NCBI GenBank assembly: GCA_013396655.1 | Contig: WBMV01004166.1 | Location: forward strand, 32,217 to 96,216 | DNA: 64,000 nucleotides | Direction: 5' to 3' | DNA from: Campylorhamphus procurvoides | Taxonomy: Eukaryota > Chordata > Aves > Passeriformes > Dendrocolaptidae | In this document: positions 13,001 through 26,335 of the stretch, one piece after another | Numbering within the stretch: position 1 is the first letter of the stretch | Layout: every line of letters begins with the position of its first letter | Translations under genes and position numbers: made by a program | The notes under the pieces: generated by a model | Database searches by the model: none | What the model saw: the letters and a program-made list of their open reading frames with translations, nothing else | What the model was told of the DNA's origin: nothing

Positions 13001-16000
13001 GTGTGTCATTCTGCAGTACTCTACGTACTGTTACTCCATGACTACTTAGAAAAGACTGGGTCTTTTCTGGACTTTTACAGAAGAATAGTAAGAATTATTA
13101 GGGTCAGGAAAAGATAAAGAATGTGAAAATGCCACAATATGAACAAGGTATATCACTAGCTATTGTCTATATGTATTTGTTAGTGTTATCTATGCATGTG
13201 TATTTTATTGAGGATTTAATATTTTATTGCAGACAGAAGAAGACAGGCACTCTGCCTTGAGGATGGTAAAGTAGTACAAACTGGACACATGCATAAAACA
13301 TAACAGAAAAGAGTGAAAAGATTGTATAGAATGATCCAAGAAATTAAAACCAATTTATAAGGGATCAAACAGAAAATTTTTAATACATTTATAGAAGAAA
13401 TCCTCAGCAGGCATGATATGCCATTTTTCCATTAACTTAAATGGTACTTGTAATGTCTATCAGTTAATACTGGATTTTCCTATGTAGCTTATAAGAACAT
13501 CTGTTTGGGCTGAACAGACTCTTAAGGCAAATCTCCATCTAATTGCATAGACAAAAAGGAATATTCACCTGTTTTTATCTGGTCAATATGTATCTTAGGA
13601 TGGGATAAACAGCCATATGGAATTCCCTGTCTCTGCACTGTCTATAAAGGAAGTAAAGACAATTAATGTCGATTGCATCAGATTTCAGTTAAGTCAGCCT
13701 AGGTGTATAGTGACACTGAAACAGCATTTAGGATAGCCACAGGAGACTGATGGAACAGGACCAATGGCAGACCTGCGATCTTCTGTAGTGGCAGCAGGAG
13801 AAGGGACAGGATACTGTCAGACATCCCAAATATTGCTACATACCCCTGTAAAGCAGTAAATCAGTCCCTAGATGCCTCGTTGTCATAAAGTTATGGATCA
13901 GTTCAGCTGAAGATGACAAACACCACTTGAAATGTCCCACATATGCGACATATGCACATGAGGCTGAAAATATGACATTGGGCCTCTGAGCACTTTATTT
14001 ATGTCAAACTGAATAGAGGTGCTGATCAGTGTGCTGCTTAAATTAACCATGAAAAAGTGTCCAAAGATATACATTCAAATCTTTTTTTCAAAAGTAAATC
14101 ATTTTAAATCTGCCTGCTTCATATTTTATCAGCTGAATGCCAGTTGAAGACCCAGTATAGGATATAAATTATAATCTTGAATGTGAAGCTATGGACAGTG
14201 AATATTTCACATCTTTTAATTGCATGAAACATCTTTTAGGCATAGAAAAAATAAATAAATCCATAATTTATAAAGAGATGTGTAGTTTTTACATTTGAGA
14301 TAACAGGAGACTATCAAAGTTGAAAGGGAAATATTTTATTGTATTGTATTTTCTGTCTTCAGTAGACAGGAAAAGATGTGTTGTGAGTAAAGTCAGTATA
14401 ATCTGATGTGAGGGAAAATATGTAGGTGCTTTCCTCAGTTTACGAACTAAAGCAGCAATGTTAGAGCTGCATGAATCACTCAGATTCATTTCTGTTGTTA
14501 ATGCTGTCATTTCTCAGTATATAAGTATTCCTGAAAATAAAACTGTCTAAGATCAGTCCCACAACTTCAGATATTTAGAACTTAGGAAGAATCAATTTGA
14601 GATTTTTACAGACATTCCTCAAAGTCTTCAGTAACAAAATGACAAACTGTAATCTCTGTGCTATAAATTGCATTTTTCTTTTTAGATAAAAGCAGTTTTC
14701 AAAAATTTTCCATAAACCACATCTATATTTCTATTCAGAAAAGTATATCCACTACTTTTGTGTGGTATGTAGGCTCAATCAATACACAGTGTATCACCAA
14801 ACTGAAGCACATATTCCTGGGGTCCTTCGTAGTTTCAGCTGCAATTAGAAAGTCATGTATGCATGGAAATATGATCAGGGAGTTCCTACCCTTTTTGAAA
14901 CTTAATTCTCACTTTAAAGTGGATTATTTTAGTAGTTTGTATAATGTGACTTGAAATGAAAAACTATACTATGATAGGAATATGAGCACCAAAAAAAATG
15001 TATAGGAGTTCTGCATCAATTATGAGTATAGTAATGACCAGAGAATGAAGTCATCGCCTTCATTCCATTTCACAAAACTGATGATTACCCAGTAGTGAGA
15101 AAAGTGTAACCCACACTAAGAATAGAAAAACAACCGATGGAAATAATACATCACAGTTATTTTATATACAATTTTCTCTTCTTATAGTCACACATTAAAT
15201 TGTGTGGCATTCATGCACGCAATATGTGAAGGACATGACAATGAGATTATTCATGAGATTATTTATATTTCTGTTAATTTAGAATGATACTAGAAGCATT
15301 TTAATTTGTTTATAGAAAATTAGAAACTCCTTTACACTTTATTTAGGCTGAAGTTTGCTCAGACTTTGAAACTTGGTTCCCGAATATTTTCTAATAGATA
15401 CACTTCTAATTACCTTGATTTTTTGTCCCCCTTTTATTCTTTTCACAGTATTCTGAGAGTTAATAATGTCTTAACTAGCTTACGTTCTCCCTTTTGAAGG
15501 TTCCAAATTTTTATGCAGAAAATGTTGTTCACTGCAGATAACAAAACCATTAAAAACATTCTGCTCTACCAAATCCACTACTGCTCTATGCGCAAGATGA
15601 ATACTAAAAGCACCATTAGCAGCACAGACACAGTTACCAATCACTTCTTGACAATTACATAATTAATTAAGTGGTTGCTTCAAATTAACATTTTCAATCT
15701 GAGTGTGTATTTTCAGTCATGTATCTAAAACAAATATTTGTCAATCTGCAGTACCAATCTTAGTTGCTTCCTCACCAGAGAGCTGCAGGAAACAAGAAGC
15801 AAGCATTATGCAGCACATGGCTTCGGTCTGCATTCATGACTCGTAATCATGCTACTCTTCTTGTATGGCAAAAGAACAGCATGTACTTTACCATGCACAA
15901 GAGACTACTGTCTTATTCCTTGTGTTAAAGCTTCTTTCTATACTTATGGATAAAATGACCCTCAAATTATTTTCAGAATCAACAACGTGAGAACAGAAAT

Positions 16001-19000
16001 AGGCTTATAAGAAGGTTTTTCCTTCTGAGAATAGCTGACTGATACGTGTGTTTATTTCCATTTCTTGAGACACTACCAAATGTGCTGACTATTTAAGCCT
16101 TCTATCTACAGTGCTTCCTTTGGAAAACAGTGGTTGCAAGGGCATTCTAAAAGTTTTCAAAGAAGAAATTCCTTATATAAAATCTTGTGCCAGTGGGATA
16201 AACACCATATACTTCCCTCAAACTTCTTTCCCATCTATTTTACAAACAGAAATGCACAGTTGCCTCTTTTGTTTATATCCCAGTGTTGCTACCTCACTAT
16301 TCTGCAGCTTGAGAGAAACATTGTAATTTGAGAGGGGGAGAGTGGTGTGTGTGTGCTGTGTGTGCAGTGTAATATTACTTCACAGATAGGTATTCCCAAA
16401 GTACTGCTAAGTGTAATGAACGTATTTTATCTTCTTTATGTAGAAAATATCTGTAATATTGATTAAAGGAAAAACAGAGCTTCATTCCAACACGTTGTTA
16501 CACAACCAGCCCTAGAATACCTGTCTACACAGGAATACAACCAGATACATCAGTGATTGTCTAATTCTTCACTTTCAGTGCTGACTTAACATCAAGGTAA
16601 AGCTCCCTCTGTAATAAAAGAAAATGTTTCTCTGCAGCATTTACAAACTCATGGAAAAATTGCCTGAAGGCTCAAAGGTTCAAAGTTTTTGTCTAATAAA
16701 CAATTTAAATAATCCTATTAATTTGGTAAATCAATAAAAAATAAACAATGAAGACTCATTTATGTAACTTTAGATGGAAAGGTACTCTTTATGCTTCTTT
16801 AATACTATAATGTATTCTCTCTGTCAGACAGTTATGAATATACCTGGCTCTAAAAGTCCCTACTGGTAAATGGAAGTCTAAGACAAGGCAACAAACGTAG
16901 CTATTCGTGATGGAGGACTTAACAGGGTAACTAAACTGATGGGGGTGGGGGAAAGGCTGATGTATAAAAAATGCCTCTACTATTGCCGCTTGGAGGAATA
17001 TCTTTTAGTCCAAGCACACGTTTTTAAAATAAACAAAAGCATTTACGTTCAGATCAGTGATCATATTGTCAATAAGCATCACTCAGGAAGGACCACTTAC
17101 CTCTAACTGCCTATCTCTCTTCCAGCCACCTCTCATTTCGTCCTCATATTTCCACACAACATGCTGTGTCTGGAACAGATTCCTCTTCTGCATGCCTCTT
17201 GCTACACATATCATTCCTCTTAAGTTAAATGATATTCCTGGGCACAGGATGATATTACAAAGAGGTAAACTGGATAGTACTGATCTCTTTTGCTGCCTCC
17301 TTCAATCCATAAAGGTCAAATCATAGGTGCTTTTTTTGTTTGACTTTTCTCTTTTTTTCTTTTTTTTTTTTTTACTTTAACTTAGAAGTGCTTTCCACAT
17401 AACAATGCCTGGAAATGAAAAGTTTAAGATTCCAAACAAGCTAACTTTTCTGTATTACACAGTGTAATTCTCTATTCTCACATAGCTTTCAGATGCTACT
17501 CAGCAGGGTACAGGTCTCCCAAGAACCATGCCATGTTCATAGCCTAGGTGCAACAGCATGTCAAATGGCAATAGAAGCCTTTGATTAGTCAACTAAACTG
17601 AGCACCTCATCAATGTGCATAGAGAGGTTTTCAGCTGACCACCACAGGTGTCTCACTTGTGAGGAAGTATAGAGACAAGGAGGCCCAGAAACTTTTAGTT
17701 GTATTGACTCAATTTTCAGTGGCTGCCCAAAGTTCACTTTATGCCTCTAATGTAAAGCTGTAATTAAGAGAAAGTGCTAGTTCTCCTCTTTTCAAGATAT
17801 CTGGGTTTGTGAACAGGAGGTTCTCTGGCATTCGTGCCTCTACCATGGCTTTGGGCCGGTGCTTAACACCTTTGAATATATCCATTGACACCTCAGATTG
17901 TAATGCCATATGTGAGGGCTGTATAAAACCATAACACAAATCTGAATCATCAAAACAAAAATATGAGCAAATACTCTTGTAGCTGATGTTTTTTTCTTCA
18001 GATAATCCTCTTTTCATGTTGTGCATTGGCATCAGAGTTCAAGCATGTTTTATTATGTCTGTGCACACTCATACACAGTGACAATCTTTATATTTTAGAT
18101 AGGGACCACAATTTGGAAGCAATTTTGATATTCTGCTGTGAGACAGAGATTTATCCTTGTTCAGAGCAGCAGAGGAACTAATGTAGAAACAAGGAAAAGA
18201 GGAAAATTGCAGAGAGCTTTACCATGGAGCAAATCTGGAACTAGTCCTGGGAATGTTACAAAGCAGAATCGTGTCACAGGAAAAAATTCTGAATTGATAT
18301 TTTTCAAAGGAAAAGAGTTACAGGTAAATTGAAGGCAGAAAATGCTAATGTAAAGAACCAGATTTATGCCATTTCCAATTGTTTAGCTTATTCCCTTCAA
18401 ACCATTTCAGAGTAGATATGACAACATACTCCCTTTATACAATTTAGTCCTTTCAAAAAGTTGAAGCAAAAAGCTTTCATAGCCACTCGTGAAAACCATG
18501 GCTGCTAAGTCACTTTTATTTGTACTGGCTTATTTATTCTAAAAGCATCTCTAAAACATTAAAATGTCAACATCACAGGATGCACTGATCATAAAAGGAT
18601 TACAAGCTACTTTCAGGACAGGACTTGAGGGGTCCAAGTTACTCTTTTCATTTGTCCACAAATGAAAACACAGCGAAAACACAGCTGGTAATTACCTGGT
18701 CAGCCATACCCATCATTGCCTGCATGAGTGCTTCTCTCCCATTCTCCTGGAAAGCTAAACTGCCTTGTCAAAGCTCAGGTGAGCCAAGCTAGCCTCTGCC
18801 TTTGCAGTTGTGAGGAACTGAAATGTCGGTAACAGTTAAACACTGTCAAAATCATAGAAAGACTTTTTGTCAAACTGCAAGGAAGTAATTGCCTGTCTGT
18901 AACCACTGAAGCACACCCCTCCCAATGCTTCCTGACTGAAATTTGGTCTGTGACCTTGAGATAGGACTACTGTCTAAGCATTTCAGGTCTGAGGAGAGGT

Positions 19001-19076
19001 AAGCAAAGCTCAGGGAAGAATGTTTCTGCGTTAAGAACCACCCTAGCTGAGCTCAGTGGGTGGTGGGGGAGAAGGG
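10078..19076. other. AT-rich stretch, no gene or clear repeat
   Basis: About 9 kb without a recognised transposable element. Homopolymer T runs lie near 11263-11276 and 17359-17373, and a TG-rich tract near 16345-16368. Frames such as 11685-11984 (plus) and 17739-18032 (minus) are open for about 100 codons, but I found no paired splice sites or domains to support them. Confidence 0.45.
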
Positions 19077-19779
19077 TGTGTGATGGCAAATTCTCTCCAC
19101 AGCAAACCAAAAGAGTAACCCCCCATGGCCCTCAGGTGCGACAGCTGGGTGGATTGCTCGCCCTTTTCCGTTCCCTCCACTCCACATGGTCCCAAGATGT
19201 CCCAGCAAAAAGGCACACAGAGGCCGCAGGAGGGGGAAGCAGAAAGAGTTTATTCACATGGTCAGGGGTATTGGGGATGTTATATTGGGTGTTATATTGG
19301 ATATTATACCCCAATTGAATATTGGGGTATTGGTATAGGGGATGTTGGTCACAACCAGTAGAAATCAAGGGTTAAGAACCAATGGAGAAAGGGTTAACAA
19401 CGGACCAGTAAGGGGGGTTTTCCCATGGTCTTCCAATGCAAATTCTTGCATACTAATTAAGAAGGTAAGGTTTTTCTCTCAAGGGGTCTTGGGAAGGAGA
19501 AGGGTGGCTCAAGGGAAAAAAAGGCAAAGGCTCCATTTTACAATACAGTAAAAGTCTCAGGTTTTTAAGGCACTTTGGTTGGTTTCGTCATCTCCTTCAC
19601 AGGACCACTGCTACACCCAGGAAGATCACTACACATGGGACAATCACAAGAGGCAGCTAAGAAGGGGTCATTAACAATCGAGGACATCCAAATTGCTCCC
19701 TCTGTCTCATTCCTGAGGCCTTCCACCACCAGAGGACTGCATATGATCCAAGTGAGATAACAAATCCAGGACTGTTACA
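19077..19779 (-). mobile_element. Endogenous retrovirus LTR, likely solo
   Basis: Read on the minus strand, the segment begins TGTAACAGTCCTGG (right edge, 19779) and closes with GCCATCACA (left edge), giving TG...CA ends. An AATAAA polyadenylation signal lies at 19254-19249 on that strand, followed by a GC-richer stretch as expected for R-U5. Between about 19262 and 19345 is a cluster of short degenerate repeats built on GGGGTATTGG and GTTATATTGG. The left end could be 19077, 19079 or 19081 because TG is repeated there. I could not find a clean target-site duplication, and no gag, pol or env lies alongside. The open frames inside are by-products. Confidence 0.55.
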
Positions 19780-19961
19780 AGAGACTACAAAGCTTCCTCT
19801 GCACTCCAGGGAAGGTGCCTGGCATCTTCTGAATGTATATTAATCCTTTGGATTCCAGGCTTTGTGGGACTTTTAACACCAAGAAGACCAGAGGAACTAG
19901 ACTGATGGAATGCTGCCAGGTCTGGTCTCATTTGTACCTTAGTTTGGGCAGGGGCATTTCT

Positions 19962-19984
19962 ATTTTAATTTTAAAAATTAAAAT
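19962..19984. repeat. AT-only perfect inverted repeat
   Basis: Arms of 11 bases (ATTTTAATTTT and its complement) are separated by one A. It could extrude a cruciform or form a hairpin, but in AT-rich DNA this can arise by chance. Confidence 0.85.
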
Positions 19985-22900
19985 TTGAATTTTAAAAAAC
20001 AAATCATAACAGCAGTGAACCAGAAAGGAATAATAATTCACTGAATCATAAAGCTGTCGCAGCTGAAAAGCAACAGCTTACACCATCACCAAACATTTGA
20101 GTTGCTGGCTAAGACAAGACTTAAGACTGACCTAGGAGAAATACACAGCAACCTCCCAGGATGAAGATTGCAGTGTAAGCTGGCAGTAAAGCCTGACTAT
20201 GAAAGATACTTTCTGGATGAACAGATTCTGGAACTTTGAGGTTATCACACTTTGTAAAGCAATGATGAGATAGATTATAATTTTTACCTGCTTCATATAA
20301 TAGATAATGAAATAAGGTGTAAGCAGTGAAGAATCAGCATCTTGAATCTGCTTTATCCAGGTAATAATCAAAGGATTAGGCACTATTGATACATTGGAGC
20401 TTTTTTAAATACAATAAAATATATAATAAAAATATAAATAAATATAAAAAATAATAAAAATACATACAAAAAAATAACAGTTTCTCAATAAGAATGAAAG
20501 AAAACGATTATACCAATTAAAGTCTGTCTACTGTGAAGTCTACAATTTCTATATGTATATTTGCACATTTATTGGGTACCTAAGCAAAACCATCTTCTTT
20601 TTAGCTGAAATTTTCAAGACTGTGCAATAACAGATGACTTTAAGCATCTCTGAGTATGGCAGGGGAGGGAAAAAAATGAGACATAAACTACATTGTTTAC
20701 AAATATGGTTTCTATGCAAATACAGCGCCTTTTTTTTTTTTCCAATCCCCACAAAAATTTTACAGACAGTGTTAGCTTGCATTGGTGACTACTCTGGTAA
20801 ATATGAAACATAATAGCTCCTGTATGCTAAAAAAAACCCAAAGCCTAACAAACCTAATTCAAAGTGCTGATCTTTCACAAAATCTTAATTCATCCAGTTT
20901 TCTTTCCATATGTTCTTTTGGTGAATATCTGAGGAAACTAAGTGCTGGAAATCTCAGATGCAATTCTCTTACAACCTACAAATAACATGTTATTTATACA
21001 ATCTGAAGCCATGTTATTTGCCATGTGCATTTGGGTCTATTATGTCTATATTTCTTTGTTAGACCAAATTCTTGATTCAGTATTTGTTTGGATAGCGTCT
21101 GCAATGAAATTATTTTAATATTCATATTTAATTTAAACCAGAAGAAAAAAACATTTAATTGAATTTGTTTCAAATAAATACTCTGTAAATGTAACAGAAG
21201 GTTCTCTACTTTTGTTGGTCACCTAAATGGAAGTAAAATAAAATGAAAAAATTGACATATATGTCAAATTACCTGTAAGCTAAGGCCTGTGCTTCTAATC
21301 AGTTCTGTGTAGATTGGTCTTGGCATCTTTTAAGAAACTATTGATTTTGGAGGAGGCTCAAACAAATGATCAAACATGCAATACAGTGAGTAAGATATTG
21401 ATGTAAAACTGCAAAAAATTCCATGGTAAGAATGTTAGAAAAATGATCACAAGCATTTAAGAAACAACTGGTTTACTTACCTTGCTTATCCTGTCAGAGA
21501 GTTGTAAATAATTATAATTATTATGCACTGGTAAATTTTAAATTACTGTTATTCTTTAAAGAACAATAACTCATGAAGAAATTACAGTGCTTTATTAATT
21601 ATTTAAGCTAGTTAGCTTCCAGCTTTCTGTTGCCTTAAAAGTGAATTCTGATGAAAGCTGGATTTTGCAAATTTGCATTTGACTGCTTCCTACTAACTTT
21701 TCCCTTCTTTTGTCTGTATTTGCCCACCTTCAAAGAGTCAAAGGTCATTGCTAGCCAAGTCCATCCAAAACCATCAGACAGACACTGAATATCTGAAGAA
21801 CAAACTCTGATCTATTTTATTCACTGTTTGTATTCCCATTTACATCCCTTGGTACTCTGCTATTTTTAACCAAGTTTTCAAATTTTCATCATCCATTATT
21901 TCAATGGCCTGACATTTAGTGTCTTTCCAGATCACCCATAAAGGCTTTAAATTCTAAATATACTAAGGGTGATTGATGACTTGTCTCCTGTACCATTGTA
22001 CCTCTCTGAAAGCATCAGCCTTCAGCACTTGCCTTCATTTATAGTTCAGGGCTAGTCCTCTATATACATAGAACCCTGAGTTAACATTTTCAGCAACAGA
22101 GGTTGCCTTTATCTACTCCTCTCTCTTCTTTTATGAATGTTTTAAATGGTCTTTATTCTTGTAGTTAATATGCTGAGTGAATTTCTTTGTGATTCAGTAT
22201 TGTTCATGCACCATAGTCATTGCTTCATGAAATAACATCAAAAACTTAAACAGAATGTATCAAGATTTTGTTAGTTATAACAAGCATTATTAATAAAGTC
22301 AGACTGCCTTTTAGTTAGAAATCTATTGTAATATTGAAAGGCATTCCAATTCTCTAGCAGAGTTTAGCTATAACAATTTCTATGGAGTAAATAAAAATCT
22401 GAATCAATCACAATGTTCTGAATACCATGAGGAGTACTGAGTGCAATTTCAGGTGAGAACTGGTCTATGCCATTTAGAGTTTTACTTACCTTACCGGTTA
22501 TCTCTAATATAATGTGCCTTTTGCAACAGTTGAATCAGGGGATAAATTTTAACTACTGTCATAAAATATCTGACATACATTGACAGATAATTTTGATGTT
22601 TTACCTTTAATTCAAAATTGTTTCATCTGGAGGTATAAAAAATGTGGGAGTTATAACTTTCAGAGACAGATATAAAATGTGTGTTTACTCTGGCATTGCT
22701 TTGGCAGCATATTTGTGATCCATTCAAGTCCTGATATTTAGCTCTTAGAGAAAGTTAAGTGAAATTTCTTGACTGATCAGGGCATTTATTTTGAATCTTA
22801 TGAACATGTATTATGATCCTACCATGAGAGATATCTCATATAGTAGCCACAGCTGCAAGGCATATCATCTCAAAGCCAAATTATGCTCTCTGATTGTAGA

Positions 22901-24776
22901 CATGTAAGAAAAATAATGGATTCGTCCTTCAACTATCCCTCATTATAAATTACAAAATGTTCCTAATTTATGTATTTCTGTGAATGTTATATAAACCTTT
23001 CCACCATAAATCTGTGTTCTCACATACAGCAAATCATGCAATCAAAACTGTATTCTTGATCCATTCAAGTGTAGTTTACATAAAACTATACAATGTTTAA
23101 TAATAAATAAAAATCTGATTTTATTGTGGGGTTTTGACATACTTAAATTCCACACACAAAAATAAAATTTTGTAACCATTCCTTCTCATTTAATTTCCAA
23201 GTGTCAATGGAACAATGCACAGTTTAGCTCTCCAGATACTTCTCAGTTTTTTAAACAATTATAAACCTCAAGTCAATTATTTTGAAAATTTGAATATGAA
23301 TATTTGGTAAACATGTTTCACACAAAAGTCAAAAACAGTGACATATGGTATTGTTTAAGTTCTAAGGATGTTATAGGCCCACTAAATTGCTTTTCTTTCA
23401 GCTGCAGCATAAATAATCACTTCAAAGGAAAAAAATATGAATGTCATGGTCATTAACTTTGCAAGAAAACCTGTTAATAAATATATTACATTTAGAGTAA
23501 ACAAGTTAATTTTATAGTTTATAGATTAACTTTTACCGAAGTTATAAAATCACTGAATAAGAAACATTTCTTCTAAAGTACTTTTTATAGAAACTCAAAC
23601 AAACTATGGAAGGTCTGATTGTTAAACAAGAAGTTGGCTTTCAGGAAAAAAGTTGCTTGAAGCATGCTTTGTTATTATAATGTTTTCCTAAGCGTACGTT
23701 TAAAATGACATTGTGATATAAAAAGATGTTGAAATGTTTAGTAATGCATCAAAGTATGTGAACTATTGTCAACACAAACTCATAGCATATTAGATAAACT
23801 CCAAGCCAACAGAATCTTAGTGTAGGTAGTTGCCATTACCCTTTTATTTCAGGATTCGGGTGTTGAATCGACAAAATTAAAAGGATAAATGCCTATGTAC
23901 CAGAATGTATTTAACCAATCTCCAATGACAATATGCAAGAGATGGGGTTGCAGCCCTTCCATGAACTTTTCTACATCTAGTCCTTGAATTCCCTTCTGAC
24001 CCTTTTTTATTTAACAATGCAAAAATATCCATATTACAAGAGAGGGAAGGCAAGTACTTAGTATGCACCTTAAACCCAGATTGGAAGCCCAAGTATAGCA
24101 TTGTGCCAGAAAATAATTCTGATCTTGTGCTTGAGTTTCATAAAGTTATTGGCAAAAGTTCCCCTAAGGTTATGAAGTGACGATACTGCACATCTTTGGA
24201 AGCATGATCAGTTTATCTGAGCTGAGGGTTGAGACACACCCCTTTTATCAAAGTCTTTTTGGGAATCTGAAAAAAACAGGTTATGCCTAGACACCATGTA
24301 AGACTCAACTGGGGAGGTACATGCAGAGTGTCCCTATCAGAAGATGCTAGCTTACAGCCTAGCTGGGGTACTGAACTTCTACTGAATAATGCTATAACTA
24401 GGGCATTTGCTCTGAATTTTAGGTGTAACTGAACCTAAGGAGATTTGCCTCTACAACCTTGTCTTCCTAGAGCCCTGTTCTAATCACCAAAAACCAGAGC
24501 ACTAAAAAGCCAAAATCGTTCCTATGTCAGAATGCTCTGTTCTACTGAAATTATACTACATTTCTGCTAAGACAGAAAATGTGTGGAAGCAGAATAAGTG
24601 AACCTGCCTTAGTATCATAGAGGATACACGGTGATTTGAAATACTTTCTTACTCTATTATACTCAATTATTCCACTTCTATGAAAATGCACTCCTGTATG
24701 ACGAAACATGGGAAATTAGAGAACACAGGTCACCCCAGTGCTCTTCTGTCTCAGATTGTTTTCTGGGTCTGCGGGG

Positions 24777-24796
24777 AAAAAAAAAAAAAAAAAAAA
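24777..24796. repeat. Poly(A) run of 20
   Basis: Twenty A after TCTGCGGGG. The upstream sequence shows no obvious retrocopy, so it is listed as a homopolymer only. Confidence 0.95.
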
Positions 24797-25840
24797 CGCT
24801 GATGAAAAATCAGAGCTCAGTCATGAAAACAGTTCATATTTTTGAGATGAATGTAAATGCATAATTTCCCAGATTTCAGTCTAGTAAAGAACAAGTAAAA
24901 GCAGTCTGTTCTCTAGTATTTAATGCTTGAATGTTCCATAGGTAATTGAATAGATTACCCACAAAAACTTCTGAAATAAACTGTTTTGCAAGTTTTTAAA
25001 AGTGTTCATGTTTGCAGAAGATAGAGCTCAATCCATCTTACAATGATCAGTGATTTTAATTAATTCTTAATATGATCAAGAGACCTCTAAAATTGATTTG
25101 AGAAATGTCCTTATCATATGCACAAAGAACACAAAAAAATCAAAGACTGATTCTATAAATAGGCAATCCCCCCAAACTAAAAGTAGACTGACTGAAAAAT
25201 GAGCTATTGAAATAAAGCACATAAGAGATCTTTGAAAAGAACTTAGTAAGTTTCTAAACACAGCCTGCCTTGAGAATTAATGAAAACAAATCATCACAGA
25301 GAAGATTAAACATTAAAATATGAGTCTTCAGGCTTTTTCTCTAGGGTTTAGGCACCTTAGATACAATCTTTAATAATTATTCCTCGATGAATTTGGTTTA
25401 ATAAATCTCCATCAATTCAATCAATATGTATCTTCAAAGAAGATGTCAGGCTTTATAACTGTCATGAGGGCTACCTTTGGTTACAGTAATTAAAGGAGAG
25501 CCAGTAATTGCTGCAAGTGCAATGGAATGATAGGCAGTCTCACAGACACACTCCTTAGTGCTTGTTCCACCTATACATGATCTCTGCAGGAAATAGCCAT
25601 TTATAAAGGTCCAAGTCAGTGAGGGTCTCAGAGGTCTAGCACTCCAGCTCTATCTATAACCTATTTTCATTTGGGAGTGAATATTTGTTTGCAAACATGC
25701 CCAAGAATTTCTCCCAATGTCTCAGGAAGTGCTCCAGATACAATGGATTTGGCACAAAATCATAAAGCACACATTGTACAGCAATAAATAAAAATAGTGC
25801 ACATCTGTTACACCTCTCGTACACACTGCGAAGGGGAACC

Positions 25841-26335
25841 TCAGTGTATCCTACTCCTACCAGTTTGGTGTCAGGGACAGCAAGAGATGTTCAGAGCCTG
25901 GAGAGGGATCACAGGTCAGCAGGAGAACACCTGAGGAGCTGCACAAAGGACTTCCAACCAGTCCAGGCAATGAGTCAGCTCCATCAGGAGCCCAACTTTA
26001 ATGCCTCTGTGCAAACACTTGTAGCATGGCAAATAAACAAGAGGAGTTAGAGAAGAGTGCACAGCAAGCTCACCACCCTGGATTTCAGGAGAACAGACTT
26101 TGGCCTGAGAGTAGGTTTAGACTGTGTATTTGGAAAAAAAATCTTTACTGTGAGGGTGGTGAGACATTGTGAGGGTTGCCCAGAGGAGTGGTGGATGCCC
26201 CATTCTCTGAGAGTGTTCAAGGGCAGGTTGGATGGCACTTTGAGCAAGCTGGTGTAGTGGAAGGTGTCTGCCCGTGGCAGAGTGGTTGGAACAGTATGAT
26301 CTTTAAGGTTCTTTCCTAACCATTGTATGAACTTT
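25841..26335 (+). mobile_element. CR1 LINE with fused 5' and 3' parts
   Basis: The left half (about 25841-26108) resembles the start of a CR1 second frame and its leader, including GGCAAATAAACAAGAGGAG and CTGGATTTCAGGAGAACAG. At about 26110 it passes directly into the CR1 3' part (GAAAAAAAATCTTTACTGTG, GTTGCCCAGAGGAGTGGTGG, TTCAAGGGCAGGTTGGATGG). The reverse-transcriptase core normally lying between these parts, several kilobases in a full element, is missing. The copy ends near TATGATCTTTAAGGTTCTTT without the last terminal repeats. Either an internal deletion after insertion or a deleted master copy would explain it. Confidence 0.8.

Larger units (their letters stand above)
19780..25840. 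other. AT-rich stretch, no gene or clear repeat
   Basis: No transposable element was recognised. A near-perfect AT-only inverted repeat lies at 19962-19984 and an A20 run at 24777-24796. An AT-only tract around 20403-20470 is built of TATAAA-like words. Confidence 0.45.

Noticed and set aside
24777..24796. Poly(A) tail of a processed pseudogene
   Set aside because: No coding-like sequence or target duplication was recognised upstream of the A run.
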